Virus record (IMG/VR): IMGVR_UViG_3300044765_000092
Span: 62,001-126,000 of that record
Direction: 5' to 3' (one strand)
DNA: 64,000 bases
From: a virus
Shown here: positions 26,088 to 34,143 of the stretch, one piece after another
Numbering within the stretch: position 1 is the first letter of the stretch
How the letters are laid out: the number at the start of each line of letters is the position of its first letter
The notes under the pieces: model-generated
Told to the model about the DNA's origin: nothing
Database searches by the model: none
Seen by the model: the letters and a program-made list of their open reading frames with translations, nothing else
Program-made: the position numbers and the translations under genes

Positions 26088-26828
26088 GACAGGTAACACC
26101 AATTGTTGATCGAGCCAGCGATCCACTTCCTTGCGCTTCGGTGTCCGTTTGCCCGGCACAACAATAGTGCCTGGAACCTTGATCGAATAGCCGACGACCG
26201 CGTGGTTTTCGTTCACGTAGCGGACCCACACTGTGATGTTTGGTGCCAGCACCTTGGACCAGCGATTGTCGACCCCTCGCAGGAATCGTGGGCTCGGTAC
26301 TTGATTCAACCACTTTTCAAACGTGGGGTCCTTCACCCTGTAGAGTTCGGCCCACGATTCAAAGGTCAGCCCGGTGTCACCACGCTTGTATTCACGGAAC
26401 GCCTTGCGCACACGCACACGCTGAAAGAACCCGGTCTCGTCGAAGAATTTGACGATCGTGAGTCGGGCGCTGCGCAGATACTCACGCACATAGTCGTTCT
26501 TGGCGCTGTCGGTGTCGTCCTTAAAGGGCGAAACACCTTCGGCTTCGCAACGACGCAGGAACTCAATGATCGCGTTGTGCCACGCCAAATCCAAAGAACC
26601 CCAGGCACGAAGCTGCTTCTTGAACTCCGGGTCCGAGACCATGGAGATCCACACCTTCTGTGACTGGGGACTGAATCGTTGAGGAAAGCCAGCAACACCG
26701 GGCCACCGGCTAAACTGCGAGCTCGGCACCCCGATGATCGATAGGTCTGTCAAGCTTTCGCTACCGCTGGATCCAGCGGCAGTGATCACCAGCACTCCGG
26801 TGTCGACCGCAATCTGGTTCATACTCAT
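26043..26828 (-). CDS. Unknown protein with 3' end rebuilt by a homing element
   Basis: A 261-residue protein. Start 26828 overlaps the Nudix stop as ATGA and has GGAG six bases before. The last 14 residues (IRAARLRDVSNRLF) come from the inserted GIY-YIG element, as a near-identical peptide in different codons lies just past the endonuclease. The first part has a glycine-rich segment ITAAGSSGSESLTDL with a Nudix- or UDG-like look (IIGVPSSQFSRWPGVAG, KVWISMVSDPEFKKQL), and the end is basic. No family could be assigned. Conservation of the C-terminus through the insertion suggests that end is needed. Confidence 0.65.
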   Translation of the reverse strand: MSMNQIAVDTGVLVITAAGSSGSESLTDLSIIGVPSSQFSRWPGVAGFPQRFSPQSQKVWISMVSDPEFKKQLRAWGSLDLAWHNAIIEFLRRCEAEGVSPFKDDTDSAKNDYVREYLRSARLTIVKFFDETGFFQRVRVRKAFREYKRGDTGLTFESWAELYRVKDPTFEKWLNQVPSPRFLRGVDNRWSKVLAPNITVWVRYVNENHAVVGYSIKVPGTIVVPGKRTPKRKEVDRWLDQQLVLPVIRAARLRDVSNRLF

Positions 26829-27286
26829 AGGTTGCTCCATTCCTTCATAGACTCGCGAATGGTTTCCTCGGTGTGTGGGTCGGCCAGCAGCATCTTCACC
26901 TTTGGGTGCAGTGGTTTAGGCCAATGCCCATAGTCGACCCAACGACTGGCTGTCGACTCCCAGCTGATCTTTGGCTTGTACTGAGTTGGGACCACAACCA
27001 AGTGATTGTGGTAGTGGACATCCGGGCTCTTACTGATCCAAAGGGGCTTGACACCCAAGATCCGACCACGATATCCAGTCTCTTCCCACAATTCACGATG
27101 TAGTGCCTGCGTCAGAGTCTCGCCCTCGTCGACGCCACCACCGAACGTGCCCCAAACAGCCGGCTCTTCGACCGCGTAACTTCGCAGGTCAAACAGGAAT
27201 CGATGCGTGTCTGACGACATGAGCAACGCACCTACTGCCACATGAACGCTGCCTGTACGTGCTTGCTCGATCAAAATTCGTTTCAT
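26825..27286 (-). CDS. Nudix hydrolase (second)
   Basis: A 153-residue protein with a complete Nudix box: GGVDEGETLTQALHRELWEE followed by TGYR. The N-terminal strand reads HVAVGALLMSSDTHRFLFDL and the box lies near residues 49-71, as in small MutT-like enzymes. It differs clearly from the Nudix gene at 1982-2428, so they are not recent duplicates. Metal-dependent hydrolysis of a nucleotide derivative is expected; the substrate is unknown. Confidence 0.87.
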   Translation of the reverse strand: MKRILIEQARTGSVHVAVGALLMSSDTHRFLFDLRSYAVEEPAVWGTFGGGVDEGETLTQALHRELWEETGYRGRILGVKPLWISKSPDVHYHNHLVVVPTQYKPKISWESTASRWVDYGHWPKPLHPKVKMLLADPHTEETIRESMKEWSNL

Positions 27287-27295
27287 GGTCTCCCT

Positions 27296-27502
27296 TTAGA
27301 CATGAGCCAGAATCCATGTAGCCATGTCCCACAGACCAATCATCATACCTACAGCGGCAATCGCTGCACCCAATGGTACAAGGGTCGCGTATTTACCGCC
27401 ACGACCCTCAGGGTCAGCACAGGCGATGACGCCAAAGCCGAAGACAACAATGCCAACGGCGATCATAATTGGGGACAGAAGCCACATCAGGTTGGTTCTC
27501 AC
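27296..27502 (-). CDS. Small two-helix membrane protein
   Basis: A 68-residue protein with two membrane segments, LSPIMIAVGIVVFGFGVIACA and LVPLGAAIAAVGMMIGLW, joined by a polar loop with DPEGRGGKY. It overlaps the upstream gene by four bases. It may act at the inner membrane; a holin is possible but unproven. Confidence 0.6.
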   Translation of the reverse strand: MRTNLMWLLSPIMIAVGIVVFGFGVIACADPEGRGGKYATLVPLGAAIAAVGMMIGLWDMATWILAHV

Positions 27503-28230
27503 TTCAGAGCGTTAAACACTTTGGTCTCGACCTCCAAATACTTGGTGGTCATATCTTGCGCAAGACTCTTGGCCAGCTCTCGAAGCTCGTTGCTGTATGG
27601 CTGCAATTGATCGGGCTTGAGCATATGCTCGGTGCTCTTACGCAGACCGTGGTGCTGCGTAATCAGGTTCTGCGCTATGTCCATGAACGCGGGTCTCAGT
27701 ACTTCTTCGCAGATGTTGCGAGCAATGTGCCTGCGATCGTGGTCAGATTGAATGTCAGTTATCAGCTCTCGAATCTGGCTGATCAGCGTGACAAACGCAT
27801 AGGTGCCTTTGGCACCACCGCTATCGCGCAGGAACTTCTCTGCGTCGGGCAGTACGTCGATCACAGTCTGAAGCAGTCGCTTCTTCAAGAGAGTGAGCGC
27901 ACCATCATTGTCGTTGGACTCCAACATGTCAATGATGACCTGCGCATTGGCCCCAAAATTGGCAACGATCGATCGTTGTTCGCGCACGCTCAATGTGGTC
28001 GCGTTCTGGCCCGCGGCGGCTGGCAACACCGCCACAGCCCTGGATTTTACCACAGGCGCGGGTTGCTTGGTAGATTCCCTATCAGTTTGTAGGGGTTTCT
28101 GCTTCTTGGTCTTGGAGGTGACCTCGAACTCGCTGTCCTTAGACCGCTTCTTCTTGTTCAGTTTGGACCTGGGTGTCGAACTATCCACGAACGACACTTT
28201 GGGACCTGGACGAGGTTTCTTGTTCAGCAT
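27499..28230 (-). CDS. Unknown protein with basic N-terminal region
   Basis: A 243-residue protein. The first 70 residues are Lys/Arg/Pro/Ser-rich and probably disordered. Residues 75-243 are helical and include QVIIDMLESNDNDGALTLLK and HIARNICEEVLRPAF. No family was recognised. The basic leader may bind DNA or RNA. Confidence 0.55.
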   Translation of the reverse strand: MLNKKPRPGPKVSFVDSSTPRSKLNKKKRSKDSEFEVTSKTKKQKPLQTDRESTKQPAPVVKSRAVAVLPAAAGQNATTLSVREQRSIVANFGANAQVIIDMLESNDNDGALTLLKKRLLQTVIDVLPDAEKFLRDSGGAKGTYAFVTLISQIRELITDIQSDHDRRHIARNICEEVLRPAFMDIAQNLITQHHGLRKSTEHMLKPDQLQPYSNELRELAKSLAQDMTTKYLEVETKVFNALK

Positions 28231-28243
28231 GCTGGTTAGCTGG

Positions 28244-28675
28244 TCAGTCGTTGTTTAGTACGATGGTGACGAATCCACCCGGTCCCTGGTAACAGAGAGC
28301 AGTTTCATAGTCACCCATCGGCCGCATTTTCCCGGAGCCCCCAACGTGGCTGAAGATCGCAGGTGCAGCGGCCAGTAAGCCCCGCATACTGTCAAACTTT
28401 TTGATCAGCTTTGGAACTTCGTCCACCCAGACGAACACGCCGCTATCACCTTTCACGTTGTATCCACGGGCTATAGCCAGTGCCGGCTTTCCGTTGAACG
28501 TGTACGGATCTTCGCCACGCTTTTTCTTGAGTTCAACAAAGTCATCAAACCCCGTTTCGCTGTACGCGAGCGGCTCCTCGCGTCCAAAATAGGCGCCGTA
28601 CTCTAGTTCAATCACCTTACTAGGGTTTGCAGCACTGACTTTTAGTCGCGCTAGAGCTTGAGTTTTGGTCTTCAT
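28244..28675 (-). CDS. Protein with shared N-terminal peptide MKTKTQALARL
   Basis: A 143-residue protein. Start 28675 is set by the shared N-terminal peptide, which also opens the proteins at 28961, 29205 and 35044. The rest (YGREEPLAY-like start, VFVWVDEVPKLIKKFD, then PAIFSHVGGSGKM) is not recognised. It is the third gene of a cluster of three with the same opening. The shared peptide may be a targeting or cleavable leader; the body has no repeated features in common with the others. Confidence 0.6.
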   Translation of the reverse strand: MKTKTQALARLKVSAANPSKVIELEYGAYFGREEPLAYSETGFDDFVELKKKRGEDPYTFNGKPALAIARGYNVKGDSGVFVWVDEVPKLIKKFDSMRGLLAAAPAIFSHVGGSGKMRPMGDYETALCYQGPGGFVTIVLNND

Positions 28676-28679
28676 CAGA

Positions 28680-28961
28680 TCACCATTCCTTGAGAAGGAC
28701 ACGGACGTTCAACATTCCACCGCCACTGCGGAGAAACAGGATCAATTTGTGCTGAGCTAGTGCCTGATACTGAGCTACATTGAGTTGCAGCGAGTCGCAC
28801 TCAAACTGCAAAGACTCAGATGTCGCGGTCAGATATTCGTAGCCAGAGGCGCGAGGCTTGAGGATCGTCAGCGCCTGTTGATGCCAGGGCAGTAGTTCAA
28901 CCTTTCGTGCTGGCGGTCTAGCCGTTTCGCTGCTCAGTCGAGCTAGAGCCTGTGTCCTCAT
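28680..28961 (-). CDS. Protein with shared N-terminal peptide MRTQALARL
   Basis: A 93-residue protein starting at 28961. It opens with MRTQALARLSSE, matching three other proteins of this window, using different codons. The rest is helical and polar (EYLTATSESLQFECDSLQLN). The longer frame up to 29021 lies inside the upstream gene and is rejected. Function unknown. Confidence 0.6.
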   Translation of the reverse strand: MRTQALARLSSETARPPARKVELLPWHQQALTILKPRASGYEYLTATSESLQFECDSLQLNVAQYQALAQHKLILFLRSGGGMLNVRVLLKEW

Positions 28962-28965
28962 CAGG

Positions 28966-29205
28966 TCAACCTTTCTTCCACTTACGTGCGTTGAGCGCGT
29001 AGTTGAGCATCTTGCGCACATGCGCGTTCTTGCTGGTCTTGAGCTTTTCCTTGATCAAGCTGACCGGAATTTTCTGTCCTTCCGGAACGCCCAGATACTT
29101 GTGCAACCGACCTTTATGCGACGGAGCGATCGATACGTCGGCCTGCTCCGTTTTTGGGTAGTCGCGCACTTCGAGGCGCAACCTCGCTAATGCTTGGGTC
29201 TTCAT
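28966..29205 (-). CDS. Protein with shared N-terminal peptide MKTQALARL
   Basis: A 79-residue protein starting at 29205, where ATG overlaps the stop of the upstream exported protein. It opens MKTQALARLRLEV. The C-terminal half is basic (KEKLKTSKNAHVRKML, NARKWKKG), suggesting nucleic-acid binding or tight packing with DNA. Function unknown. Confidence 0.62.
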   Translation of the reverse strand: MKTQALARLRLEVRDYPKTEQADVSIAPSHKGRLHKYLGVPEGQKIPVSLIKEKLKTSKNAHVRKMLNYALNARKWKKG

Positions 29206-29660
29206 CGGAGATCCCACTCTAGAGTTAAATGAACTACAACCATTGGTTTGCCCTTGCTCCACGCTGGGAGTAAAAGCAAACGAGTGGATGCACGATCAGT
29301 TATGTGAATCTTCCAGCTGGGAGCAATCATCGGCATAACCCACGAGTTGTACCCGGTCGCCACTCCGTAGATCACATCGACATGTTGATAGTGAGCAAGA
29401 TACGCAGCGTACAAGCTGTTCTTGCGCACTGAGTTGCGGTATGCACCGACTACGTAGTCGTTGTCAACTATAGCATACGCACCTGGGTTGAAATCGTTGA
29501 AGTGATGCGGTGGTACATGGATACTACCCACGTGGACACCCACCTCAGTGACTTCTGCACCAGTAAGATCGACGTTGGCTCGTGCTGGAACGGAGAACAT
29601 GAGGCCAATGGCTAACGTCGCGCCTAAGATCAAAGCACGGGAAACCTTTGCCAGATTCAT
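29202..29660 (-). CDS. Exported protein with signal peptide
   Basis: A 152-residue protein with an N-terminal signal: MNLAKVSRALILGATLAIGL then MFSVPARA, ending in an ARA cleavage site near residue 28. The mature part contains HVPPHHFNDFNPGAYAIVD and ends VVVHLTLEWDLR. It would be exported to the periplasm of a Gram-negative host. It overlaps the lipoprotein gene upstream by four bases, so the two are probably made together; a role at the cell envelope during lysis or exclusion is inferred. Confidence 0.65.
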   Translation of the reverse strand: MNLAKVSRALILGATLAIGLMFSVPARANVDLTGAEVTEVGVHVGSIHVPPHHFNDFNPGAYAIVDNDYVVGAYRNSVRKNSLYAAYLAHYQHVDVIYGVATGYNSWVMPMIAPSWKIHITDRASTRLLLLPAWSKGKPMVVVHLTLEWDLR

Positions 29661-29986
29661 GATTCAGTCCGATCATGACACTTATCCAGCGCTTTGTCCA
29701 GTTCCTGGATGTGCTGGCGCATTCCCTCACTGATTTGGATCAAACTTTCGAGCCCCACCTTTGGCAGAATCACGACCTTACCTTTGACCAGGACCGGAAC
29801 CTTTGTTCCGTCAGGCAAAGTGAAGAAGCCGACGGTAGTCGGCTCCTCCGCATCTAGCTTCTGTTGATCAGTCTGTGTCGACTGGGAATCGTTGTCGGGA
29901 CTGGCGGTCGTAGCGTTACGCGAACAAGAGACTAGGGCACAGCAAACCACCAAGGCCAATGCCAGTCTCGACAGAACGATTCTCAT
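29657..29986 (-). CDS. Lipoprotein
   Basis: A 109-residue protein with a lipobox: RLALALVVCCALVSCSRNAT, where Cys near residue 21 would carry the lipid. The mature part is polar and acidic, with a short beta segment (TVGFFTLPDGTKVPVLVKG) and a C-terminal helix. Paired with the exported protein downstream, it could be an outer-membrane spanin-like or exclusion protein, but no membrane-anchored partner of the i-spanin type is visible. Role uncertain. Confidence 0.65.
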   Translation of the reverse strand: MRIVLSRLALALVVCCALVSCSRNATTASPDNDSQSTQTDQQKLDAEEPTTVGFFTLPDGTKVPVLVKGKVVILPKVGLESLIQISEGMRQHIQELDKALDKCHDRTES

Positions 29987-30004
29987 ACAACAGCCTTACT
30001 CAGT

Positions 30005-30283
30005 TCAGGCTGGAACGCTAGCGACCAGATCACTGATCACTGCGGTTTCGAGCACATTGGTCAGGACAATGGCTTGAATGCCATTGTCCTCACGTTCGTG
30101 CGTCATGTAATACTGCAGATTGCCAGAGCTATCGTAGTCCCCTTGGGAGATGAAACGCAGAGTATGCGTGTGGATCCCAACGGTGACACGCGGCCACACT
30201 TGCGTGGCGACCACTTGGCTAACAGTGCGCGAGTCACTGTTGTTGACTGCAGGCTTGGTGTTGTCAACGTATTGAACAGGCAT
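30005..30283 (-). CDS. Unknown 92-residue protein, possibly virion
   Basis: The start at 30283 opens MPVQYVDNTKPAVNNSDSR; a longer frame to 30460 runs inside the upstream gene and is rejected. The sequence is beta-like with WPRVTVGIHTHTLRFISQGD and ends LVASVPA. It lies 16 bases from the upstream gene, which looks like a virion protein. No family was recognised. Confidence 0.5.
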   Translation of the reverse strand: MPVQYVDNTKPAVNNSDSRTVSQVVATQVWPRVTVGIHTHTLRFISQGDYDSSGNLQYYMTHEREDNGIQAIVLTNVLETAVISDLVASVPA

Positions 30284-30299
30284 CTTGGTACTCCTCTGA

Positions 30300-31109
30300 T
30301 TAGGCGAACGACATCGAGTTGATGATATCGATGACCTTTTGCAGATAGTCCGGAGCGTAGCTGCCATAGAGCTTGGTGTAATACTCGACGAGAGCTTCAC
30401 GACCCATGCCCGGAACGGCGGCCACTTCGGCACCCATGGCCTTGACATCATCACCGTCAAAGTTCATGACGTGCACGACTTGATCGGGGGTAACGTCCAC
30501 AGGTGTATCAGCGCCCATAGCCAGAACGGAGAACGTTTCGCCATTGTCGGTTTGACCAGCGACCACGTAACCGAATTCAACTTCCTCGCTATCCTTGCCG
30601 ACAAAGGCAGCGAACTCGCGTTCGAGCACACGCTCAGACGCCACTTGCGCCAACTGTGGATCACCAGCGCGACGGGCCGACGCCAGATGCACCAGCTGCG
30701 ACAGGTCTTCATTGCCGTGCTTGACCAGATACTTGGCACCAGCGTTTTCACGCACATCCCACATGGACTTGTCGGTGTCGTCCATCAGGAGATTGCTGGC
30801 CATCACACGCTTACCCTTGAGGGCTTCCTCCGAGTACTCCACCACTTCAGCGTTGGCACGCACGAAACCGATGGCTGAGCTGATCTCGCCGTTGCGGAAC
30901 AGGGTGCGGAACGAGTCGGCAACCGGACTACCCAAGCTCTTCAGACGCTTGCTGATAGCCGCACGCGCTTCTTCCTTGGACTTGGGTTGGCCGCTATAGG
31001 TGACAACCACCCGAGCCAGAGTCGGGGTCACCATCTTGTAGTCGGCAATGGACACAGCAAACGTGCTGATGCTGTTGAGGCTAGAAAGGTCGAAATTGCG
31101 AATCTGCAT
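30300..31109 (-). CDS. Unknown 269-residue protein
   Basis: The start MQIRNFDLSSLNSISTFAV is clear. The middle is helical and charged and contains repeated Val/Ala-rich helices (QLAQVASERVLEREFAAFVG). A short segment DVTPDQVVHVMNFDGDDVKA suggests an acidic loop. Nothing identifies a family. Position among small virion-like genes hints at a structural or internal protein. Confidence 0.5.
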   Translation of the reverse strand: MQIRNFDLSSLNSISTFAVSIADYKMVTPTLARVVVTYSGQPKSKEEARAAISKRLKSLGSPVADSFRTLFRNGEISSAIGFVRANAEVVEYSEEALKGKRVMASNLLMDDTDKSMWDVRENAGAKYLVKHGNEDLSQLVHLASARRAGDPQLAQVASERVLEREFAAFVGKDSEEVEFGYVVAGQTDNGETFSVLAMGADTPVDVTPDQVVHVMNFDGDDVKAMGAEVAAVPGMGREALVEYYTKLYGSYAPDYLQKVIDIINSMSFA

Positions 31110-31119
31110 GATCGTGCTC

Positions 31120-31617
31120 TTACAGGTAGATGTCCTCGGGGTCGATCTCTTTTTCGACCTCCTCGACAGATGGATAGTCAGCGACAGTCGCTTCGTCTTG
31201 AAGCTCGGCCATCATACGATAGACGCGCTCTTCAAACTGTTGCGGCGATTCACCAACCACGGCCGCAAGCATGTGAACTTGCGCTTCGGTAGGTTGTGGG
31301 CAGTAGAGGAAGAAAGCGAGAACGAAGTCGTCGATCGGGTCTTGCGGTTCTAGGTCTTGAACATCGCTCAGCGTTTCGCCGTCGTACAGTTGGATCTCGG
31401 GATCTTCTTCAACTGCTTGATCGACATCAGAGCCGAACATGCGGAACACGATTTCCTCGAGTTGAGGAACAGTCATGTTCATCGACTGTGCAAGCATGTG
31501 GACTTGTTCGTCGGATGGCGTATCAAACGCTTCCAGGAACTTGTCGATCACTTGCTCAACCACAAACTCCGGATCAACGACATCTGCGAGAGCAGGAGTC
31601 GGATTGGAGGTAGACAT
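31120..31617 (-). CDS. Protein with two-fold internal repeat
   Basis: A 165-residue acidic protein containing two related blocks: DEQVHMLAQSMNMTVPQLEE then IVFRMFG, and EAQVHMLAAVVGESPQQFEE then RVYRMMAE. The blocks are about 65 residues apart, each preceded by an LEAF or LAFF segment. This indicates an internal duplication of a small helical domain. Similar small domains occur in phage proteins without known role. The acidic C-terminus (EEVEKEIDPEDIYL) is exposed. Confidence 0.6.
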   Translation of the reverse strand: MSTSNPTPALADVVDPEFVVEQVIDKFLEAFDTPSDEQVHMLAQSMNMTVPQLEEIVFRMFGSDVDQAVEEDPEIQLYDGETLSDVQDLEPQDPIDDFVLAFFLYCPQPTEAQVHMLAAVVGESPQQFEERVYRMMAELQDEATVADYPSVEEVEKEIDPEDIYL

Positions 31618-31667
31618 ATCAGTCTTTCAGGGATTAGGGAAAGCGGCCTCAGATGGGCGAGATTAAA

Positions 31668-31970
31668 TTAGCTGCTTCGGCTACGTCCAGAAAGATGCGG
31701 ATGGCGCCGATCATGGCAGGCTTTGCAGAGCGTTATGAGGTTTGCTTTTGTCGTGGTACCACCGCGAGACAAGGGTTTGATATGATGCACTTCGTGGTAA
31801 ACACCGAGCTTCGGTTTCTCCGGTGTCTTGCACGACACACAGCAATACATGTCGCGGACCTTGACGGCCTTACTAATCTCGTACCACGATGTTCCAGCAT
31901 TCTTGTTCGAATAGGAGTCACGGACAATACGCGTGACCCCACTCTTATTTCGTCGGAAGATCGGTTTCAC
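31668..31970 (-). CDS. HNH endonuclease
   Basis: A 100-residue McrA-like HNH protein: RDMYCCVSCKTPEKPK, then VYHEVHHIKPLSRGG, then NLITLCKACHDRRHP. The two CxxC pairs bind structural zinc and the HH...N...H residues form the nuclease site. The start overlaps the upstream stop as ATGA. It may be a homing-type or packaging-associated nuclease. Small HNH proteins next to terminase are common in phages, but no terminase is visible here. Confidence 0.82.
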   Translation of the reverse strand: MKPIFRRNKSGVTRIVRDSYSNKNAGTSWYEISKAVKVRDMYCCVSCKTPEKPKLGVYHEVHHIKPLSRGGTTTKANLITLCKACHDRRHPHLSGRSRSS

Positions 31971-32461
31971 TGCATCGACCTCAGATATCGTCCAATAGTG
32001 TCCAGTGCATTTTCGTATGTTGCGACAGATACCCCATCAAGTTCCTTTATGGCCAAGTAGTGAGCTTCACCACCTAGATCTTCGTCTTTCTCCGCCATCA
32101 CGAAAGGATTCTTGTCTGGGTACTTCTTCCTAGCTAGATTGATCGATAATCTAGCTTCAACGTACTCGTGTTGCAAGGTGTGAACAATTTCCCATTCTAA
32201 GCCAGCCTTGATCAACTTATCCCAGTACGACTGTTGAAAGTAGATTGTGATAGCTCCAGTGAAATCGATCGTCCAAGTTGCTACCCAATCACCGACTGAA
32301 TTGTTCTCAGTTCTATCCTTGGGGTGTCTTTCAGTTAACGAAAGACTAGTCCGCGGAAATGGCACAGTTCTAGATTTTATGAATGGTGCGTACTTAGGTA
32401 CTTGCGCTAACGAGCGCTTAAGCCACGGCGGGTAAGGTGACAGTATTTGAATACGTTTCAT
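31967..32461 (-). CDS. Unknown 164-residue protein
   Basis: It has an LQHEYVEARLS segment that resembles a metallopeptidase helix but lacks the second His of HExxH, so no enzyme is claimed. The start and end overlap both neighbours by four bases. No family was recognised. Confidence 0.5.
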   Translation of the reverse strand: MKRIQILSPYPPWLKRSLAQVPKYAPFIKSRTVPFPRTSLSLTERHPKDRTENNSVGDWVATWTIDFTGAITIYFQQSYWDKLIKAGLEWEIVHTLQHEYVEARLSINLARKKYPDKNPFVMAEKDEDLGGEAHYLAIKELDGVSVATYENALDTIGRYLRSMQ

Positions 32462-32982
32462 TGCTCTGGGTCTTTCGGCATGATCTCAGACATGGGCATA
32501 TCACGTGTCATGAACGGATACTCATCGCCGTCTAGCCCTTGATGTTGATGCGATTCGGCTTGCTGTTCGTGACGGTTCTTACGTTCGAGCATCACTGTTT
32601 GACCAGCCCGCTTCTGTTGTTGAGCCTGCTGCATCACCTGTTCAGCAGGCTTGGACCACGGGATGCGAATCAACCGCGAGTCTGTGTGGCGAGGCTCTTT
32701 GATCAACACGTCGATCCATACCTTGCGCATATTGTCAGGCGATGCAACGACCGTATGAGCAAGGTATTCTGATCTATCTGGTAACTGCGTTGGGTACGCG
32801 TAGCCAAGAGTCTGTGCCAAGAACACGAACGAGAACAGAGCACCAGCCAACAGAACAGGAATCAAAGCGAACTTGAGTTTGTACCGATTATCTGTCTGCA
32901 CAAAGACGTAGAGTGTCAAGGCCGATAGCAGACCAAACACAACGATAAGCGGCAGCATCAGCAGGAAAGACTGGATCCACAT
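32458..32982 (-). CDS. Membrane protein of the TolQ/TolR-like module
   Basis: A 174-residue protein with two N-terminal membrane segments (LLMLPLIVVFGLLSALTLYV and FALIPVLLAGALFSFVFLA), followed by a soluble domain and a Gln-rich tail (EQVMQQAQQQKRAGQ). The gene is two bases downstream of the TolR-like gene and probably belongs with it. It could be a third subunit of a proton-driven complex or an assembly factor. No family was recognised. Confidence 0.6.
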   Translation of the reverse strand: MWIQSFLLMLPLIVVFGLLSALTLYVFVQTDNRYKLKFALIPVLLAGALFSFVFLAQTLGYAYPTQLPDRSEYLAHTVVASPDNMRKVWIDVLIKEPRHTDSRLIRIPWSKPAEQVMQQAQQQKRAGQTVMLERKNRHEQQAESHQHQGLDGDEYPFMTRDMPMSEIMPKDPEQ

Positions 32983-32984
32983 GA

Positions 32985-33617
32985 TCAGTTCCCTCCAACC
33001 TTTGGGGCCACGAACGGGACATCAGCTTCTTGGTCGATATTGGTAATCGTACCATCAGCGTCGACGTCGAATGCAAACGCAGTTACTTGTTGTCCAGAAT
33101 CCTGTAGCTCGACATTCTTCGACACAAGATCGCGTACATCAGGGTTCAAAGCAATGATCTTGACTGTGGCAGTCACTGGCCCATCACTGTTTGGCAACCC
33201 AAACTGCTCGCCTGCGAAACGATTGTAGAAGAAGACGTTAACAACGTAGTGACCAGGATAGATAGCGCGAACGGCGATCACTTCCTTGTTCGATGCAATG
33301 ATCTGTGTCTTTCCGTCCGGCGTGCGGAACACATCACCAAACGCTCCACGATCATCACGATCTAGGGTCGCAATCCCTGCGTCTTTATGGTTGAACCCTA
33401 CGGTCTGCCCGTTGGGTAGCAACATCCACAGGTCTAGGTCGTGCGGACTCTGATCTGGCCACGTGAGCTCGACCAGGAACTCGGCTTTCCGCTCGACCCC
33501 CTTGTGGTGTTCGGCTACTGGTCTCATCTGTACGACGGCCAGGGCATAGAGCAGGAGGAACACCAGCAGTAGGTTCAACAGCATGTCGATGTATGCTGTG
33601 CTCGTGCTCTTATTCAT
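32985..33617 (-). CDS. TolR/ExbD/MotB-like membrane protein with beta-domain
   Basis: A 210-residue protein. The N-terminus STAYIDMLLNLLLVFLLLYA has an Asp at the start of the membrane helix, as the proton-binding Asp of TolR, ExbD and MotB. The periplasmic part resembles DUF2135/YfaP-like beta domains (DLDLWMLLPNGQTVGF, LDRDDRGAFGD, YPGHYVVNVFFYN). It overlaps the TolQ-like gene upstream by eight bases. Together they would form a proton channel pair, with the beta domain reaching into the periplasm or to a partner. This pairing is inferred from order and topology. Confidence 0.65.
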   Translation of the reverse strand: MNKSTSTAYIDMLLNLLLVFLLLYALAVVQMRPVAEHHKGVERKAEFLVELTWPDQSPHDLDLWMLLPNGQTVGFNHKDAGIATLDRDDRGAFGDVFRTPDGKTQIIASNKEVIAVRAIYPGHYVVNVFFYNRFAGEQFGLPNSDGPVTATVKIIALNPDVRDLVSKNVELQDSGQQVTAFAFDVDADGTITNIDQEADVPFVAPKVGGN

Positions 33618-34113
33618 GTTCTTGGACCCCAGCTCCGGTCCCAGCTCCAGCCTTGGTCGCTAGCGCGTTTAGATTCAGTACCTGAATGTTGAGCAGAATG
33701 TTGCAGACAAGACCCAACAGAGTATTGACCAGCGCGATTGACACACTCGACGTGATCTTTTGCATGGTGTTAGTGGCGGCTGCAACATCAGCGGCCCCGG
33801 CGTGGGACACTGCGCCCAACAGCAACATGAAACCAACCACTGTGCCGATCAGGCCTAGTTGAGTCATGAGGTTGACTGAGAAGTCCGCGGCTTGTGATTT
33901 GAACAGTTTCCACTGTTCGTATTCGGAGTGCGTGACCTGATAGGTTAGTCGGCCAATATAGGTGCTCAGCACCAAGTAGACGCCGATGATCACGAATCCG
34001 ATTTTGAATCGGTCGATATCCCACAGCAGAGTCATCGTACCCGACAGTGCGCAGCCCACAAGAGTAGCGACACTGCACACAAACACAAACCACCATTTCA
34101 ACATTCCGACCAT
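33610..34113 (-). CDS. TolQ/ExbB/MotA-like proton channel subunit
   Basis: A 167-residue protein with three to four membrane segments: LKWWFVFVCSVATLVGC, IGFVIIGVYLVLSTYIG, then LMTQLGLIGTVVGFMLLLGA and ITSSVSIALVNTLLGLVCNIL. The LGLIGTVVGF and IALVNTLLGL pieces are the two conserved helices of the TolQ/ExbB/MotA family. Start 34113 has AGGAGTATCAA before it. The large cytoplasmic domain of MotA or ZorA is absent. The protein would supply the channel of a proton-driven envelope machine with the TolR-like protein. Confidence 0.68.
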   Translation of the reverse strand: MVGMLKWWFVFVCSVATLVGCALSGTMTLLWDIDRFKIGFVIIGVYLVLSTYIGRLTYQVTHSEYEQWKLFKSQAADFSVNLMTQLGLIGTVVGFMLLLGAVSHAGAADVAAATNTMQKITSSVSIALVNTLLGLVCNILLNIQVLNLNALATKAGAGTGAGVQEHE

Positions 34114-34143
34114 TTGATACTCCTAGTCAACCACAGTCGTTGT

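Noticed and set aside
31967-32461. LQHEYVEA as a metallopeptidase motif
   Set aside because: The second His of HExxH is missing (HEYVE), so the match is chance.
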